Shown here one piece after another: positions 1 through 8,546 of a stretch of 64,000 nt of DNA. Made by a program: the position numbers and the translations under genes. The notes beneath the pieces are model-generated. The model worked only from the letters and a program-made list of their open reading frames with translations, had not been told where the DNA came from and made no database searches. Location: positions 5,447-69,446 of the forward strand of contig CAADUO010000056.1 in assembly GCA_900752215.1 (NCBI GenBank), given 5' to 3'. Numbering within the stretch: position 1 is the stretch's first letter; every line of letters starts with the position of its first letter. Source of the DNA: an uncultured Collinsella sp. GTDB lineage: Bacteria > Actinomycetota > Coriobacteriia > Coriobacteriales > Coriobacteriaceae.

Positions 1-140
1 GGCTGCCAGTCCACTGCCTCGGCATCCATGCTCGAAATGGTCGGAAACGACAGCACACGGCCCAGGCGCTCGCATGCGCCGGCCTTGTCCAAATCGGCAA
101 AATCATCCTCATGCGCAAAGAAGCGCCAAACCTCGGCCAT
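1..140 (-). CDS. M20-family metallopeptidase, N-terminal fragment (runs off the window)
   Basis: Only the first 46 codons are inside the window. The ATG lies at 138-140 on the minus strand, preceded by AAAGGATGTC as a plausible ribosome binding site. The translation begins MAEVWRFFAHEDDF and contains RFF...ERLGRVLSFPTISSMD. A short helix followed by an FPTISS-type segment is typical of the start of M20/PM20D1-like carboxypeptidases and dipeptidases. No metal ligands are visible because the rest is outside the window, so the family call rests on N-terminal resemblance alone. It is transcribed in the same direction as the amino-acid ABC genes that lie upstream of it. Confidence 0.5.
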   Translation of the reverse strand, partial: MAEVWRFFAHEDDFADLDKAGACERLGRVLSFPTISSMDAEAVDWQ

Positions 141-164
141 GACATCCTTTCGATTGTGACGACA

Positions 165-189
165 AGGGCCGCCCCACCGGAGCGGCCCT
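165..189 (-). terminator. stem-loop after the amino-acid ABC operon
   Basis: The 8-bp arms AGGGCCGC and GCGGCCCT surround a 9-nt loop, 24-48 bases beyond the stop codon of the ABC ATPase gene and just before the peptidase start. There is no clear T-run on the minus strand, so it may attenuate transcription rather than end it. Confidence 0.5.
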
Positions 190-212
190 GCCACATAAGC
201 GCTTGCGGTTGG

Positions 213-998
213 TTATTTGTCCTCGAGATAACGCGAGAGGAACTCGCGGGTACGCTGGTGCTTGGGGTTGCCAAAGAGCTCTGCCGGCGCGGCGTCCTCG
301 AGCACTACGCCCTTGTCCATAAAGACCACGCGATCGGACACGGTGCGGGCAAAGGCCATCTCGTGCGTGACGACGACCATGGTCATGCCGTCGGCAGCAA
401 GTTTGCGCATGACCTCGAGCACCTCTCCCACGATCTCGGGGTCGAGTGCGGAGGTCGGCTCGTCGAACAGCATGATCTGCGGATTCATACATAGGGCACG
501 AGCGATGGCCACGCGCTGTTTTTGACCACCGGACAGGCGACCCACGGCGGCGTGCGCGAACTTCTCGAGCCCCACGCTCGTCAGATGCTCCATCGCGACC
601 TTCTCGGCCTCGGCCTTGCTCATCTTTTTGAGCGTGACGGGCGCGAGCGTGCAGTTGTCGAGCACGTCCATGTTGTTGAACAGGTTAAAGCCCTGGAACA
701 CCATGCCGATGTCCTCACGCAGCTTGTTGATGTTGCAGCGCTCGGCCGTGAGGTCCTGGCCGTGGAACCAGATGTGGCCCGCGTCCGGGGTCTCGAGCAG
801 GTTGAGGCAGCGCAGGAAGGTCGACTTACCCGAACCCGAGGCTCCGATAATGGTGACGACCTCGCCGGGGTTAACGGACAGGTCGATGCCCTTGAGTACC
901 TCGAGCGAGCCGAAGCTCTTGCGCAGGCCCTCGACGCGGATGAGCGGCTCATTGGTCTGTGCGGCGGCCGCAACGCCGGTAATGGCGGTATCTGCCAT
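213..998 (-). CDS. polar amino-acid ABC transporter, ATP-binding protein (GlnQ/HisP type)
   Basis: A cytosolic ATPase of 261 residues that powers uptake of a polar amino acid through the adjacent permease. It shows Walker A GASGSGKST (about 52-60), signature LSGGQKQR, Walker B IMLFDEPTSALDP with the catalytic Glu, and the switch His in VVTHEM. Length and order match the PAAT-family ATPases. The open frame extends 25 codons further upstream, but the ATG at 996-998 has AGGAG seven bases ahead and leaves a 22-bp gap to the permease, so I chose it. It is the last gene of a three-gene operon (binding protein, permease, ATPase). The substrate cannot be read from the sequence; glutamine, glutamate, cystine or a basic amino acid are all possible. 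Confidence 0.93.
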   Translation of the reverse strand: MADTAITGVAAAAQTNEPLIRVEGLRKSFGSLEVLKGIDLSVNPGEVVTIIGASGSGKSTFLRCLNLLETPDAGHIWFHGQDLTAERCNINKLREDIGMVFQGFNLFNNMDVLDNCTLAPVTLKKMSKAEAEKVAMEHLTSVGLEKFAHAAVGRLSGGQKQRVAIARALCMNPQIMLFDEPTSALDPEIVGEVLEVMRKLAADGMTMVVVTHEMAFARTVSDRVVFMDKGVVLEDAAPAELFGNPKHQRTREFLSRYLEDK

Positions 999-1020
999 GA
1001 TGATTCTCCTCGTCCTAAGC

Positions 1021-2169
1021 CTAGTTGGAGCTGGGCAGCGTGACCGGAGCCTCGGCGCCGAGCTTTTTGCCAAAGGCCTCGAGCAGGCGGCTCGCCACGA
1101 GCGTCAGGATCAGGTAGACCACGAGCGCCACGCAGTAGACCTCCATCTGGCGGTAGTACACGCCGGCGACGGTGGTGGTGGCGTACATGAGGTCGAACAC
1201 GCCGATAACCGAGAGCACCGACGAGTCCTTGATGTTGATGATGAGCTCGTTGGTGAGCGCCGGGATCGCGTTTTTAATGCCCTGGGGGAACACGACTTTG
1301 CGCATGGCTTGCCACTGCGACAGGCCCAGCGAGCGTGCCGCCTCGGCCTGGCCGAGATCGATGGACTCGATGCCGCCGCGCAGGACCTCCATCATGTAGG
1401 CGGTGGAGTTGAGCGAGATGGTAACGAGGCCGGCGGTGAAAGTGCTCCAAATCTGGTTGGCCTGAGCGGTCTCGAAGCCCATGCCGCGCAAAACGGTGAA
1501 GCCCGCGTAATAGATGAGCAGACCCTGGACCATCATGGGCGTGCCGCGCACGATGGTGGAGTAGACGGTCGCAAAGCCGCGGCCGATACTCTTAAAGCAG
1601 CGCACCAGGTCGTTGTCCACGCGATCGAAGGTCTGAATGCGCAGGAACACAAAAAGCAGTGCCAGGAAGAATGCGATGACGGTGCCGAAGGTGGCAAGCG
1701 CGATGGTGATCTCGATACCGCGGATAAAGAAGTCCCCGCTCTTGTAGGTCATGTAGACCAGGCTCGACAAAAAGTCGCTGGGGTTGGAATCCGAGACAAT
1801 GCTCACCTGTACCAGGTCGATAAATGACATGACGCAGCGGTCCACGAAAAAGATCGCCGCGATGGCGACCACGACGTAGCTGCCCAGGCGTGCGCCACGA
1901 CGGCAACGCTCGGAGGCGAACGGCGACGTTTCGCGATAGTCGTTCCAGTGCATGAGCTTGGTGACCAGCGCCGCCGCCGACACGACGAGCCAGGCCCAAA
2001 GAATCGCCCAAAGGCAATCTTGGAACACGCCCGTGGGGGCCAAGAAGCTCAGCGGCGTGGGGTTGCGCTGGCTAAACGCCAGGCCGAGCGCCGCGATAAC
2101 GCTCGTGCCCAGGTATACATAACGGTGGTCGGCCTTGATAAAGGAGGCCAGGCGATTAATGGTTTTCAT
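1021..2169 (-). CDS. polar amino-acid ABC transporter permease with extended N-terminus
   Basis: An inner-membrane subunit of 382 residues. The C-terminal half (from about residue 150) is a standard His/Glu/Gln-type permease. It has TVIAFFLALLFVFLR, the RGTPMMVQGLLIYY segment, and the EAARSLGLSQWQAMRKVVFP loop that contacts the ATPase. About 130 extra N-terminal residues carry several additional predicted membrane segments (VSAAALVTKLMHW, YVVVAIAAIFFVD). Typical members have about 220-250 residues, so this is a long version. A gap of only nine bases separates it from the upstream binding-protein gene, and the ATPase gene follows 22 bp later, so the three are co-transcribed. Confidence 0.9.
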   Translation of the reverse strand: MKTINRLASFIKADHRYVYLGTSVIAALGLAFSQRNPTPLSFLAPTGVFQDCLWAILWAWLVVSAAALVTKLMHWNDYRETSPFASERCRRGARLGSYVVVAIAAIFFVDRCVMSFIDLVQVSIVSDSNPSDFLSSLVYMTYKSGDFFIRGIEITIALATFGTVIAFFLALLFVFLRIQTFDRVDNDLVRCFKSIGRGFATVYSTIVRGTPMMVQGLLIYYAGFTVLRGMGFETAQANQIWSTFTAGLVTISLNSTAYMMEVLRGGIESIDLGQAEAARSLGLSQWQAMRKVVFPQGIKNAIPALTNELIINIKDSSVLSVIGVFDLMYATTTVAGVYYRQMEVYCVALVVYLILTLVASRLLEAFGKKLGAEAPVTLPSSN

Positions 2170-2178
2170 GCTGCCTCC

Positions 2179-3105
2179 CTATGCCGGCTGACGGTCGAGG
2201 CACGCGTCCCACATTTGGTCGCGCTCCTCTTGGCTAATGCCCTTGAGTGTCTTGTCGATGAGCTTAAGCAGCTTGTCCGAGCCCTTGCGGCAACCGACAT
2301 TTGCCGCGACCTCCTGCTTAAAGCCCTCGCCCTCGGCAAAATGGATCGGCACGATACCCGGGTTTTGGGCCATATAGCCCTTCTCGTTCTCAGTGTTGTA
2401 GGTCACGGCGTCGCAGGTGCCCTGCAGCAGGTTCGAAAACACCGTGGGGACCGAATCGACCGGGTTCTTGTGGACAACGCCCGGAATCTCGTCGATGACG
2501 GTGTCGAGCATGGTGTCCTTTTGGCCGAGTACCGTTGCGCCGCTAAAGTCGCTGAGCTTGGTCGCATTCTGATAGGGCGAGCCCTCTTTTACGAACAGGC
2601 CAAAGTAACCGATAAAGTACGGGTCGGAAAAGCCGACGGACTCCTCGCGCTCGGGCGTGGCGCTCATACCGGCGATGATGAGGTCGATCTGGCCGTTGTT
2701 GAGCGAGTCGATAAGGCCCGAGAAGCTCTGCTTGACGGCAACGGGCTCGCCGCCGAGGGCCTTGCAGACGATCTTGGCGATCTGCACGTCGTAGCCATCG
2801 GCATAGGCGCCCTGCACGTTGTCGATGGGGATGGTGTACTCACTGGCTTCGGAAACCTGCCAGTTGTACGGGGCGTAGGCCGCCTCCATGCCAATGCGGA
2901 TCTTGTCCTTGCCGATCACGGAATCGGACAGGTCGTCGCGACCGCCGCCCGTCGTGGGCTGAACCACTTTGAGCGTGGACGGACGCTGACAGCCGGCGAG
3001 CGCGCCGGCGACGACGGAAGCGCTCGCAGCGAGAGCGCTACCCAAAAAGATGCGACGGCTGCATACCGGCTGGCGCTGCGCATCGCACTGTTGGGGAGAA
3101 TGCAT
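2179..3105 (-). CDS. amino-acid ABC transporter substrate-binding lipoprotein with a Tat-type signal
   Basis: A type II periplasmic-binding-protein fold of 308 residues. The N-terminus carries the twin-arginine motif SRRIFLGS followed by a hydrophobic stretch and the lipobox LAGC (Cys near 38). The protein is therefore probably exported folded and lipid-anchored on the outer face of the membrane. The body has family landmarks: IRIGMEAAYAPYNW near the start of the mature domain, YDVQIAKIVCKALG, and LIIAGMSATPEREESVGFSDPY. The start ATG has GGAAGG six bases upstream. It is the first gene of the operon and captures the substrate for the permease and ATPase. The exact ligand is not deducible. Confidence 0.9.
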   Translation of the reverse strand: MHSPQQCDAQRQPVCSRRIFLGSALAASASVVAGALAGCQRPSTLKVVQPTTGGGRDDLSDSVIGKDKIRIGMEAAYAPYNWQVSEASEYTIPIDNVQGAYADGYDVQIAKIVCKALGGEPVAVKQSFSGLIDSLNNGQIDLIIAGMSATPEREESVGFSDPYFIGYFGLFVKEGSPYQNATKLSDFSGATVLGQKDTMLDTVIDEIPGVVHKNPVDSVPTVFSNLLQGTCDAVTYNTENEKGYMAQNPGIVPIHFAEGEGFKQEVAANVGCRKGSDKLLKLIDKTLKGISQEERDQMWDACLDRQPA

Positions 3106-3247
3106 AATCTGCCTTCCCTGTTGAATCGTATGCTGACGACTTAACAGGATATACGCCAGCGACCAGCAGCGCAGTACAAGCTCGAAAAATTAATAGACGC
3201 ACGGTAGCCATTGGGGACGCCGATGTTTTGGCAATGCCGGCGAGCGA

Positions 3248-3338
3248 CGTCCAGAGCGAACAAATGGCATGAAAAAGGCAAGGCATGACCAGAAGGTCTA
3301 TGTCTTGCCTTTTGAATGACAACTTGTCGCTCTGGACG
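3248..3338. repeat. 91-bp imperfect palindrome between the epimerase and the ABC operon
   Basis: The left arm (3248-3290) begins CGTCCAGAGCGA and the right arm (3295-3338) ends TCGCTCTGGACG. The central part AAAGGCAAGGCATGACC-AGAA-GGTCTATGTCTTGCC also pairs. The arms match over most of about 43 bp with a few mismatches. It lies 31-121 bp past the stop of the aldose epimerase gene and upstream of the binding-protein gene, so it may terminate the former. It is much larger than a usual terminator and resembles the other long palindromes of this window. Confidence 0.7.
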
Positions 3339-3368
3339 ACGCGCAGCATCGACCGAGCGGCGGAACCT

Positions 3369-4262
3369 CTAGAGCAAGGTAACGCTAAAGCTGCGAACAT
3401 CCGTCTCGCCGGGAGCCAAGGTGATGGTGTTGACCTTGTGCTCAAAGACGTCGTCCTCGGTGTCCATGGTGGTGTGACCGGTCCAGGGCTCGAGCGCCAC
3501 AAACGGAGCGTCGTTGGCGGCAGACCACACGCCGATGTACTTAAAGCCCTCAAAGTCAATCTTGACGCCGTGGCCCGACTTGCGGCCGCGCAGCGTGAGC
3601 GTGGAGCCCGGGGTATCGGTGAACATGATGGCGTCGTTATCGAAGCTGCGGTGCGTGATGGGCAGCACGTCCGAGTTATCGGGAGCCTTGTAGCTACCCT
3701 CGAACGTCATAAGACCGTCGGGCGTGATGATGGGAGCCTCGTTGGTCCAAGCCTCGGTAAACGCCAGCTCGTAATCCTCGAATGCCTCGTCCTCGGCACC
3801 GGGAGCGGGCACGTTAAATGCGGGGTGGCCGCCCACCGAGAACGGCAGGTCCACGTCGCCGGTATTGATGACGGCAAAGGTCTGCGTGAGGGTGGCGTCG
3901 CCGGTCAGGGCATAGGTCATGTTGAGCTTAAAGTGGAACGGAAAGGCCTTGAGCGACTCGGGCGTATCGGTAATCTCGTACGTTACCGAGGAGCCGTCCT
4001 CCGAAACCTCGACCAGCTTGTGCTCGACGATGCGCGCGAGTCCGTGGCGCGGCATCTCGCAGGTGCCGGCCGCAGACGTTGCCGTGTTGTTGCGCAGCGA
4101 GCCCACAATAGGGAACAGGATGGGCGCGTGCTTGCCCCAAAAGGCGGGGTCGCCCTGCCACAGATACTCGTTGCCGTTGAGGGCAAGGCTCGTGAGCTGG
4201 GCGCCCATGGAATCGATGGCCGCGGTGAGGCCGCCGCGCTTGATAGTAGTGACGGTAGACAT
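3369..4262 (-). CDS. aldose 1-epimerase family protein (galactose mutarotase-like)
   Basis: A cytosolic beta-sandwich protein of 297 residues related to aldose 1-epimerases of the YihR/YeaD-like LacX group, which interconvert sugar anomers or bind hexose phosphates. The usual landmarks are present in order: LTSLALNGNEYLWQ near the N-terminus, the RHGLAR-type segment (PRHGLARIVEHK), SVGGHPAFNVP (catalytic His region), and LEPWTGHTTMDTEDD near the C-terminus. The ATG at 4260-4262 follows GGAGG with good spacing; an upstream extension of eight codons is unlikely. It stands alone between two non-coding gaps, so no pathway can be inferred. The true sugar substrate is unknown. Confidence 0.85.
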   Translation of the reverse strand: MSTVTTIKRGGLTAAIDSMGAQLTSLALNGNEYLWQGDPAFWGKHAPILFPIVGSLRNNTATSAAGTCEMPRHGLARIVEHKLVEVSEDGSSVTYEITDTPESLKAFPFHFKLNMTYALTGDATLTQTFAVINTGDVDLPFSVGGHPAFNVPAPGAEDEAFEDYELAFTEAWTNEAPIITPDGLMTFEGSYKAPDNSDVLPITHRSFDNDAIMFTDTPGSTLTLRGRKSGHGVKIDFEGFKYIGVWSAANDAPFVALEPWTGHTTMDTEDDVFEHKVNTITLAPGETDVRSFSVTLL

Positions 4263-4374
4263 GCTACTTCCTCCAAAAGTAAACAATAGTGTCGAGGGCT
4301 ATTGTCCCACTCTTGGCGACGGGACGGGACGGCAGGCGATTATTGAGTAGCCATAGCGGAATGAGCGGGAGCGC

Positions 4375-5241
4375 CTACTGGGTATCCACGTAAAGGTCGA
4401 ACCCGCCCTGCGGTGTGGTGTCGACCATGTCGGGCGCCTGTGAGTTAAAGTTCACGGGAACCATGCGCTTTGAGGCGCGGAAGCGCGTGCCGTCGGTGGC
4501 GACGGGCGGTTCATCGACCGTGAGCTCGTAGTCGCCAGGCTTGAGCTCGATGCCGTCACCAGCGGAATTGACGTATTGATACTCGTCAATCGTCTGCCCT
4601 TTGAGCGTGCGCCCCACGATGTGGATGAGCATTTGGCTGTCGCCGCGCGCGGTGTCCCACGTCGCGCCGTCCTTGACCTCGACCGACACATGTACCGAGC
4701 GCGTGCGGCCGAGCGATTGCTCGACAGACATCTCGACCTTGGCGGCGTCTTTTCGCTGCTGCTCGACATGGCTCCAGACGTTTCCAATTACCGAGCAGGC
4801 GATAACGCCGGCCATAAAGGCGATAAGGATGGGGCCGAGCGGCGAGCGGCGTCCTGCATCTTCCTCGCGAGACAGATTGGGGCGACGTGTGGGTGCGGGC
4901 GCCTGAGCGCCCTGCGAGGGCACGTCGAGAATGCTGAAGGATGCCGTGCTGTCGGGATCGATAGTGTGGCGCGGCTGCGGGGTCTTTGCCGGCGAGATCG
5001 ACATGTCGGCTGGCTCGCCGAGCGTGGCCGTAGCGTCGGCCTTGGCCTCGTCTGCCTCGGCCTGGGCCCAAGCTTGTTCGAAGGTCAGGGGCTCGACGGG
5101 GTCGAGGGCGGCGTCCGAGTCGGCGGCGGCGTTGCCGGTCTCGTCCTCGTCGCTCGACACGTCACGCGGCGCGGGCTCGTCCCACCCCTCGTCCGGAGCC
5201 TCACCCTCGCTATACCACCATTCAAAGTTATCGATATCCAT
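4375..5241 (-). CDS. hypothetical single-pass membrane protein with acidic N-terminal region
   Basis: 288 residues of no family I recognise. The first 120 residues are low-complexity, acidic and Ala/Asp-rich (DEPAPRDVSSDEDETG), and look disordered and cytoplasmic. One hydrophobic segment near 145-165 (ILIAFMAGVIACSVIG) is followed by an extracellular domain of about 120 residues. That domain holds a beta-rich stretch (SVHVSVEVKDGATWD, GDYELTVDEPPVATDG) and ends with a YVDTQ tail. The layout resembles Coriobacteriia envelope proteins of unknown role. The ribosome binding site is weak (AAGGGGC some 10 bases ahead). Confidence 0.7.
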   Translation of the reverse strand: MDIDNFEWWYSEGEAPDEGWDEPAPRDVSSDEDETGNAAADSDAALDPVEPLTFEQAWAQAEADEAKADATATLGEPADMSISPAKTPQPRHTIDPDSTASFSILDVPSQGAQAPAPTRRPNLSREEDAGRRSPLGPILIAFMAGVIACSVIGNVWSHVEQQRKDAAKVEMSVEQSLGRTRSVHVSVEVKDGATWDTARGDSQMLIHIVGRTLKGQTIDEYQYVNSAGDGIELKPGDYELTVDEPPVATDGTRFRASKRMVPVNFNSQAPDMVDTTPQGGFDLYVDTQ

Positions 5242-5333
5242 ACGGGGCGCCCCTTAGGCCTCGCAAATAAACACTCGCTAGTCTTATACCCCCAGACGAC
5301 ACCGAAGCTCACCCGCGCCGGACACGAAAACCG

Positions 5334-5386
5334 TCACAACATTCGACGCTTTTCCTCGTTTTCGAGATTTTCATCGAATGTTGTGA
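5334..5386. repeat. nested inverted repeat
   Basis: Perfect 13-bp arms TCACAACATTCGA and TCGAATGTTGTGA are separated by 27 bases that contain a second hairpin (CTCG-TTTT-CGAG). It lies between the divergently transcribed hypothetical protein (minus) and the MFS transporter (plus), so it could be an operator or a small structured element. Confidence 0.65.
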
Positions 5387-5412
5387 TGGTTTGGGCGACT
5401 GGCCGGCAGCGC

Positions 5413-5445
5413 AATGTGACAAAGGGACTGCCCCTTTGTCACATT
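5413..5445. repeat. GTGACAAAGGG palindrome, copy 1
   Basis: The arms AATGTGACAAAGGG and CCCTTTGTCACATT flank a 5-nt loop. The same element occurs near 18213 and 31430, so it is a dispersed palindrome family and not a gene-specific operator. Here it lies about 60 bp upstream of the MFS transporter start. Confidence 0.75.
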
Positions 5446-5502
5446 CTGTTAGAGTTGCAGGGATTGAATCCCGCTTATTCATGCGACATTGGAGTGACAA
5501 CC

Positions 5503-6744
5503 TTGATCGCCGCAACCACGCCTAAAAGTAAGTCAACCGCCGCCGCGCTCTCCCCTGCGCGCACCAAGCTCTGTCTGGCGCTGCTCGTGCTGTTGGGATT
5601 CTCGCTCGGCTGCTCCGAGTTCGTGGTCATCGGCATCGAAAGTGACTTGGCGACGGAACTCGGCGTATCACTTGCTACTGCGGGCCAGCTCATCAGCGTG
5701 TTCGCGCTCGTCTACGCCATCGCTACGCCGACGCTTGCGCTCAGCACGGGCCGTTTTCGCCGCTACCAGCTGCTGGTGTGCTATAGCATCGTCTTTGTGC
5801 TCGGCAACCTGGTTATGGCGTTGGCGCCCAACTTCCAGGTGCTCTTTATCTCGCGCATTGTCCTGGGCTCCGTCTCGGGCGCACTGCTCGCCGTGGGCGT
5901 GACGTACATCCCTGAGCTTCTGTCCCCGCAGCAAACTTCGCTTGCCATCTCGGTAGTATATGGTGCGTTTTCCGTGGCGATGGTCTTTGTGACCTCGATC
6001 GGTAAGTTTGTGGCCGACACGCTCGACTGGCACGTTGCCATGTACGGCGCGCTGACCTTTGCCGTTTTGATCTGCGGAGCGCTCGTGGCGTTTATGCCGC
6101 GCGCTGGGCAAACCGACGAGCCCGCCACCTTTCGCGAGCAGGCGAGTCTGCTGCGCGAGCCGAGTATCATCACCGGCATGCTTATCTTTTTGTTTGGCGT
6201 GGGCTCGGTCTATGTGTTCTACGGCTACGTGACGCCTTATCTTGAGCAGGTGCTGGGCATGGGCACGGTCGAAGCCAGTACCACGCTTATGGCCTACGGC
6301 GTGTTCTGCCTGGTCTCGAACATCCTGGGCGGATGGATCGATGCGCGCTTTGGCATGAAGGCGCTGCTTGTGACGTTTGTGCTGCAGGCGGCGGCATTGT
6401 TTGGGCTGTTTGCCGTAGGCGCTGCCATGCCGCTCGCACTTGTCTTTGTCTTTAGCCTGGCGATGCTCATGTACCTGTTCTCGGTGTCGTGCATCACGCA
6501 CTTTATGGACGTGGCACGCAGCCGCCATCCTAAGTCGATGGTACTCGCGAGTTCGGTTGAACCCATGGCGTTTAATGTCGGCATTTCGTTTGGCACCGCG
6601 GTGGGCGGCGCCGTGGTAAGCAGCATTGGCATTGCGTACGTGGGCGCAGTGGGCGCCGCATTCTCGCTTGTGGCCTGGGCACTCACGCTGGTGACGATTA
6701 AGTTGGCACGTTGGGAGCGCAAGCGGGCGAGGGCGCAGGCGTAG
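5503..6744 (+). CDS. MFS transporter, drug:H+ antiporter-1 type
   Basis: A 12-segment major facilitator protein of 413 residues, probably an exporter of sugars or small toxic compounds. It begins with a short cytoplasmic tail, then SLGCSEFVVIGIESDLA as the first helix with the family's conserved Glu region. The helix 2-3 loop is ALSTGRFRRYQ, and a central loop lies near residue 205. The open frame extends far upstream into non-coding DNA, so the start must be internal. I chose the TTG at 5503, with GGAG eight bases upstream; a GTG at 5494 is possible. Resemblance is to the AraJ/YdhP-type arabinose-efflux permeases, without enough sequence to name a substrate. Confidence 0.85.
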   Translation: MIAATTPKSKSTAAALSPARTKLCLALLVLLGFSLGCSEFVVIGIESDLATELGVSLATAGQLISVFALVYAIATPTLALSTGRFRRYQLLVCYSIVFVLGNLVMALAPNFQVLFISRIVLGSVSGALLAVGVTYIPELLSPQQTSLAISVVYGAFSVAMVFVTSIGKFVADTLDWHVAMYGALTFAVLICGALVAFMPRAGQTDEPATFREQASLLREPSIITGMLIFLFGVGSVYVFYGYVTPYLEQVLGMGTVEASTTLMAYGVFCLVSNILGGWIDARFGMKALLVTFVLQAAALFGLFAVGAAMPLALVFVFSLAMLMYLFSVSCITHFMDVARSRHPKSMVLASSVEPMAFNVGISFGTAVGGAVVSSIGIAYVGAVGAAFSLVAWALTLVTIKLARWERKRARAQA

Positions 6745-6801
6745 GCGTAGGCGTAAATGCGATACTCGAGCTCGATGATGGCGATCGAAAGGAAACCGCA
6801 T

Positions 6802-7248
6802 ATGCAACGTGTACTGTTTATCTGCCATGGGAACATCTGTCGCTCGACGATGGCTGAGTCCGTGTTTACCGAGCTGGTGCGCCGCGCTGGACGCGAGGCG
6901 GAGTTTGCCATTGATTCCGCTGCGACCTCGACCGAGGAGATCGGCAATCCGCCGCATCGTGGCACCGTTGCCAAGCTGCGTGAAGTCGGGATTCCTGTCG
7001 TTGCCCACCGTGCGCGCCAGGTGCGTCGCGCGGAGTATGGTGACTGGGACCACATTGTCTATATGGATGCCGAGAACGCGCGCGGTCTGCGTCGCATTTT
7101 TGGCAGCGATCCCGATAGCAAGATCTCGCGCCTGCTCGATTGGACCGATCGTCCCGGCGACGTGGCCGATCCCTGGTACACCGGCAACTTCGATGCCACC
7201 TACCGCGATGTGCTCGCCGGCTGCACCGCTATGCTCGAGCAGTTATAG
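6802..7248 (+). CDS. low-molecular-weight protein-tyrosine phosphatase
   Basis: A cytosolic phosphatase of 148 residues. The P-loop CHGNICRS lies at about 10-17 and contains the C-x5-R signature with the nucleophilic Cys. The general-acid Asp lies in a C-terminal DPWYTG motif, as in LMW-PTPs of the YwlE/Wzb group. Length is normal. The ATG at 6802 is preceded by GAAAGGAAACCG; the open frame has 15 more upstream codons that I consider non-coding. It follows the MFS gene by 57 bp and may be co-transcribed. No tyrosine or arginine kinase partner is visible nearby. Confidence 0.93.
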   Translation: MQRVLFICHGNICRSTMAESVFTELVRRAGREAEFAIDSAATSTEEIGNPPHRGTVAKLREVGIPVVAHRARQVRRAEYGDWDHIVYMDAENARGLRRIFGSDPDSKISRLLDWTDRPGDVADPWYTGNFDATYRDVLAGCTAMLEQL

Positions 7249-7290
7249 GCAAGCGAGCACGCGGACGCACGTGCCACGCCATCGACATAA

Positions 7291-7360
7291 AACGAGCGTG
7301 GATAATCTCCCACTTTGAGCGTTCAAGCGCGCTCTAAACGGGAGAAAATCCTCGCTCGTT
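7291..7360. terminator. large hairpin between convergent genes
   Basis: The 21-base arms AACGAGCGTGGATAATCTCCC and GGGAGAAAATCCTCGCTCGTT (18 of 21 positions pair) enclose a second stem GAGCG...CGCTC. It sits between the stops of the phosphatase (plus) and the TIGR04076 gene (minus), so it probably serves as a two-way terminator. It lacks the U-tract of a simple intrinsic terminator. Confidence 0.7.
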
Positions 7361-7399
7361 ATCTTTAAGGTGGAAACCTCGCTCGATTGATTCGCTCGA

Positions 7400-7729
7400 C
7401 TACTCGTCGACGATCTCGGCGAGCCAGACGTTCAACGTATCGACCTCGGGGCAGCAGAACTTTGCCGTGCCGGGCTCGTTGCCAGGCACGGTTCCGCCAT
7501 AGCGCAGGATATCGATATAGGGAAAGCCCACGTGGCAGGCCATGGCGCACATCTTGCCGCGGTCGCGGTCGAAGTCGAAGACGTCACCCGGCTTGTGCCC
7601 GTGATGGCAGCGGCATGTGCCCAGCTGGTCCACGCAGCTCACGCGGATACGCGGACGCTTGCCACGCGGCGCGCCGAGCGGCTTGTTCTCGCCCGCAGGC
7701 TTGATGCCGCCCTCGCCGGTGTTACTCAT
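7400..7729 (-). CDS. TIGR04076 family protein (small Cys-rich protein)
   Basis: 109 residues matching the TIGR04076 pattern: a beta-strand start RIRVSCVDQLGTCRCHHGHK, then PGDVFDFDRDRGKMCAMACHV, an aromatic-rich segment PYIDILRYGG, and a C-terminal FCCPEVDTLNVW. Five of the seven cysteines fall in CRC, C..AC and CC groups, suggesting metal binding, but the function of the family is unknown. A poorly conserved N-terminal tail of about 25 residues precedes the domain. The start codon overlaps the end of the pyridoxamine kinase gene by eight bases, so the two are translationally coupled. Confidence 0.8.
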   Translation of the reverse strand: MSNTGEGGIKPAGENKPLGAPRGKRPRIRVSCVDQLGTCRCHHGHKPGDVFDFDRDRGKMCAMACHVGFPYIDILRYGGTVPGNEPGTAKFCCPEVDTLNVWLAEIVDE

Positions 7730-8546
7730 GGTCGATCACATCCAGGCAGGCCTCGATGGGCAGGCCGGCGGACTTGTCCTCTTGGTCGGCATTGCGCTCG
7801 ATAAGCTCAGCCACCACGCGCATGGCATCGGACGTCGCGCGCTGCAGACTCCAACCTGCCATAACGCGGCCGACGAGCACCGCCGAGAACGTGTCGCCCG
7901 TGCCCGGGAAGTAGACCGGGATCAGGTCGAAGGGAATCGTAAAGTACTCCCCCGCCACATGGTCGTAACCGATGACGACATTCGCACCGTCGACCACAGC
8001 GCTCGTAATGACCACCGACTTGGCGCCCAGGGCACGCACGGCATCCACAAGAGCGCGGCCCTCATCGGGCGTGATTTGCTCGGCAATGGGCGTATCGGTA
8101 AGCAGGCACGCCTCGGTGTAGTTTGGCACCGCATAGTCGGCGCACTCGAGCAGGCTGCGCATGAGGCCGATCGTGGACTCGGGCACGCCGGCGTAGAGCT
8201 TACCGTTGTCGCCCATGATGGGGTCGACGAACACCTTGGTGCCCTTTTGCGCGCGACGGTGGCAGAAGTCCGAAATAATGCGCGTCTCTTCCTCGGTCAC
8301 GATAAAGCCGGTGGAGATGGCGTCGAACTCAAAGCCGAGATCCTCCCAGATGGCGAGGCTCTGGCGCACGTACTCGGTGGTGTCATGGATGTAGAACTTG
8401 GGATAGTTGAGCGTATCGGACACCAGCGCCGTCGGCAGGTTGTGGATGCGATAGCCCATGTGCGACAGCACCGGCAGCATGGCGGAAAGCGCGACCTTGC
8501 CGTAGCCGCACATATCGTTGATCAGCAGCAGCTGAGTGTTCTTCAT
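7722..8546 (-). CDS. pyridoxamine kinase (PdxY/PdxK-like)
   Basis: A cytosolic ribokinase-superfamily enzyme of 274 residues. It phosphorylates pyridoxal, pyridoxine or pyridoxamine in the vitamin B6 salvage pathway. It has the N-terminal LLINDMCGYGKVALSAMLP glycine motif, DPIMGDNGKLY in the middle (the PdxY DPVMGD-type motif), and the anion-hole and catalytic-base motif GTGDTFSA near the C-terminus. The start ATG (8544-8546) follows AGGGGGAC; upstream in-frame codons are non-coding. It is the first gene of a two-gene operon with the TIGR04076 protein. Confidence 0.9.
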   Translation of the reverse strand: MKNTQLLLINDMCGYGKVALSAMLPVLSHMGYRIHNLPTALVSDTLNYPKFYIHDTTEYVRQSLAIWEDLGFEFDAISTGFIVTEEETRIISDFCHRRAQKGTKVFVDPIMGDNGKLYAGVPESTIGLMRSLLECADYAVPNYTEACLLTDTPIAEQITPDEGRALVDAVRALGAKSVVITSAVVDGANVVIGYDHVAGEYFTIPFDLIPVYFPGTGDTFSAVLVGRVMAGWSLQRATSDAMRVVAELIERNADQEDKSAGLPIEACLDVIDHE

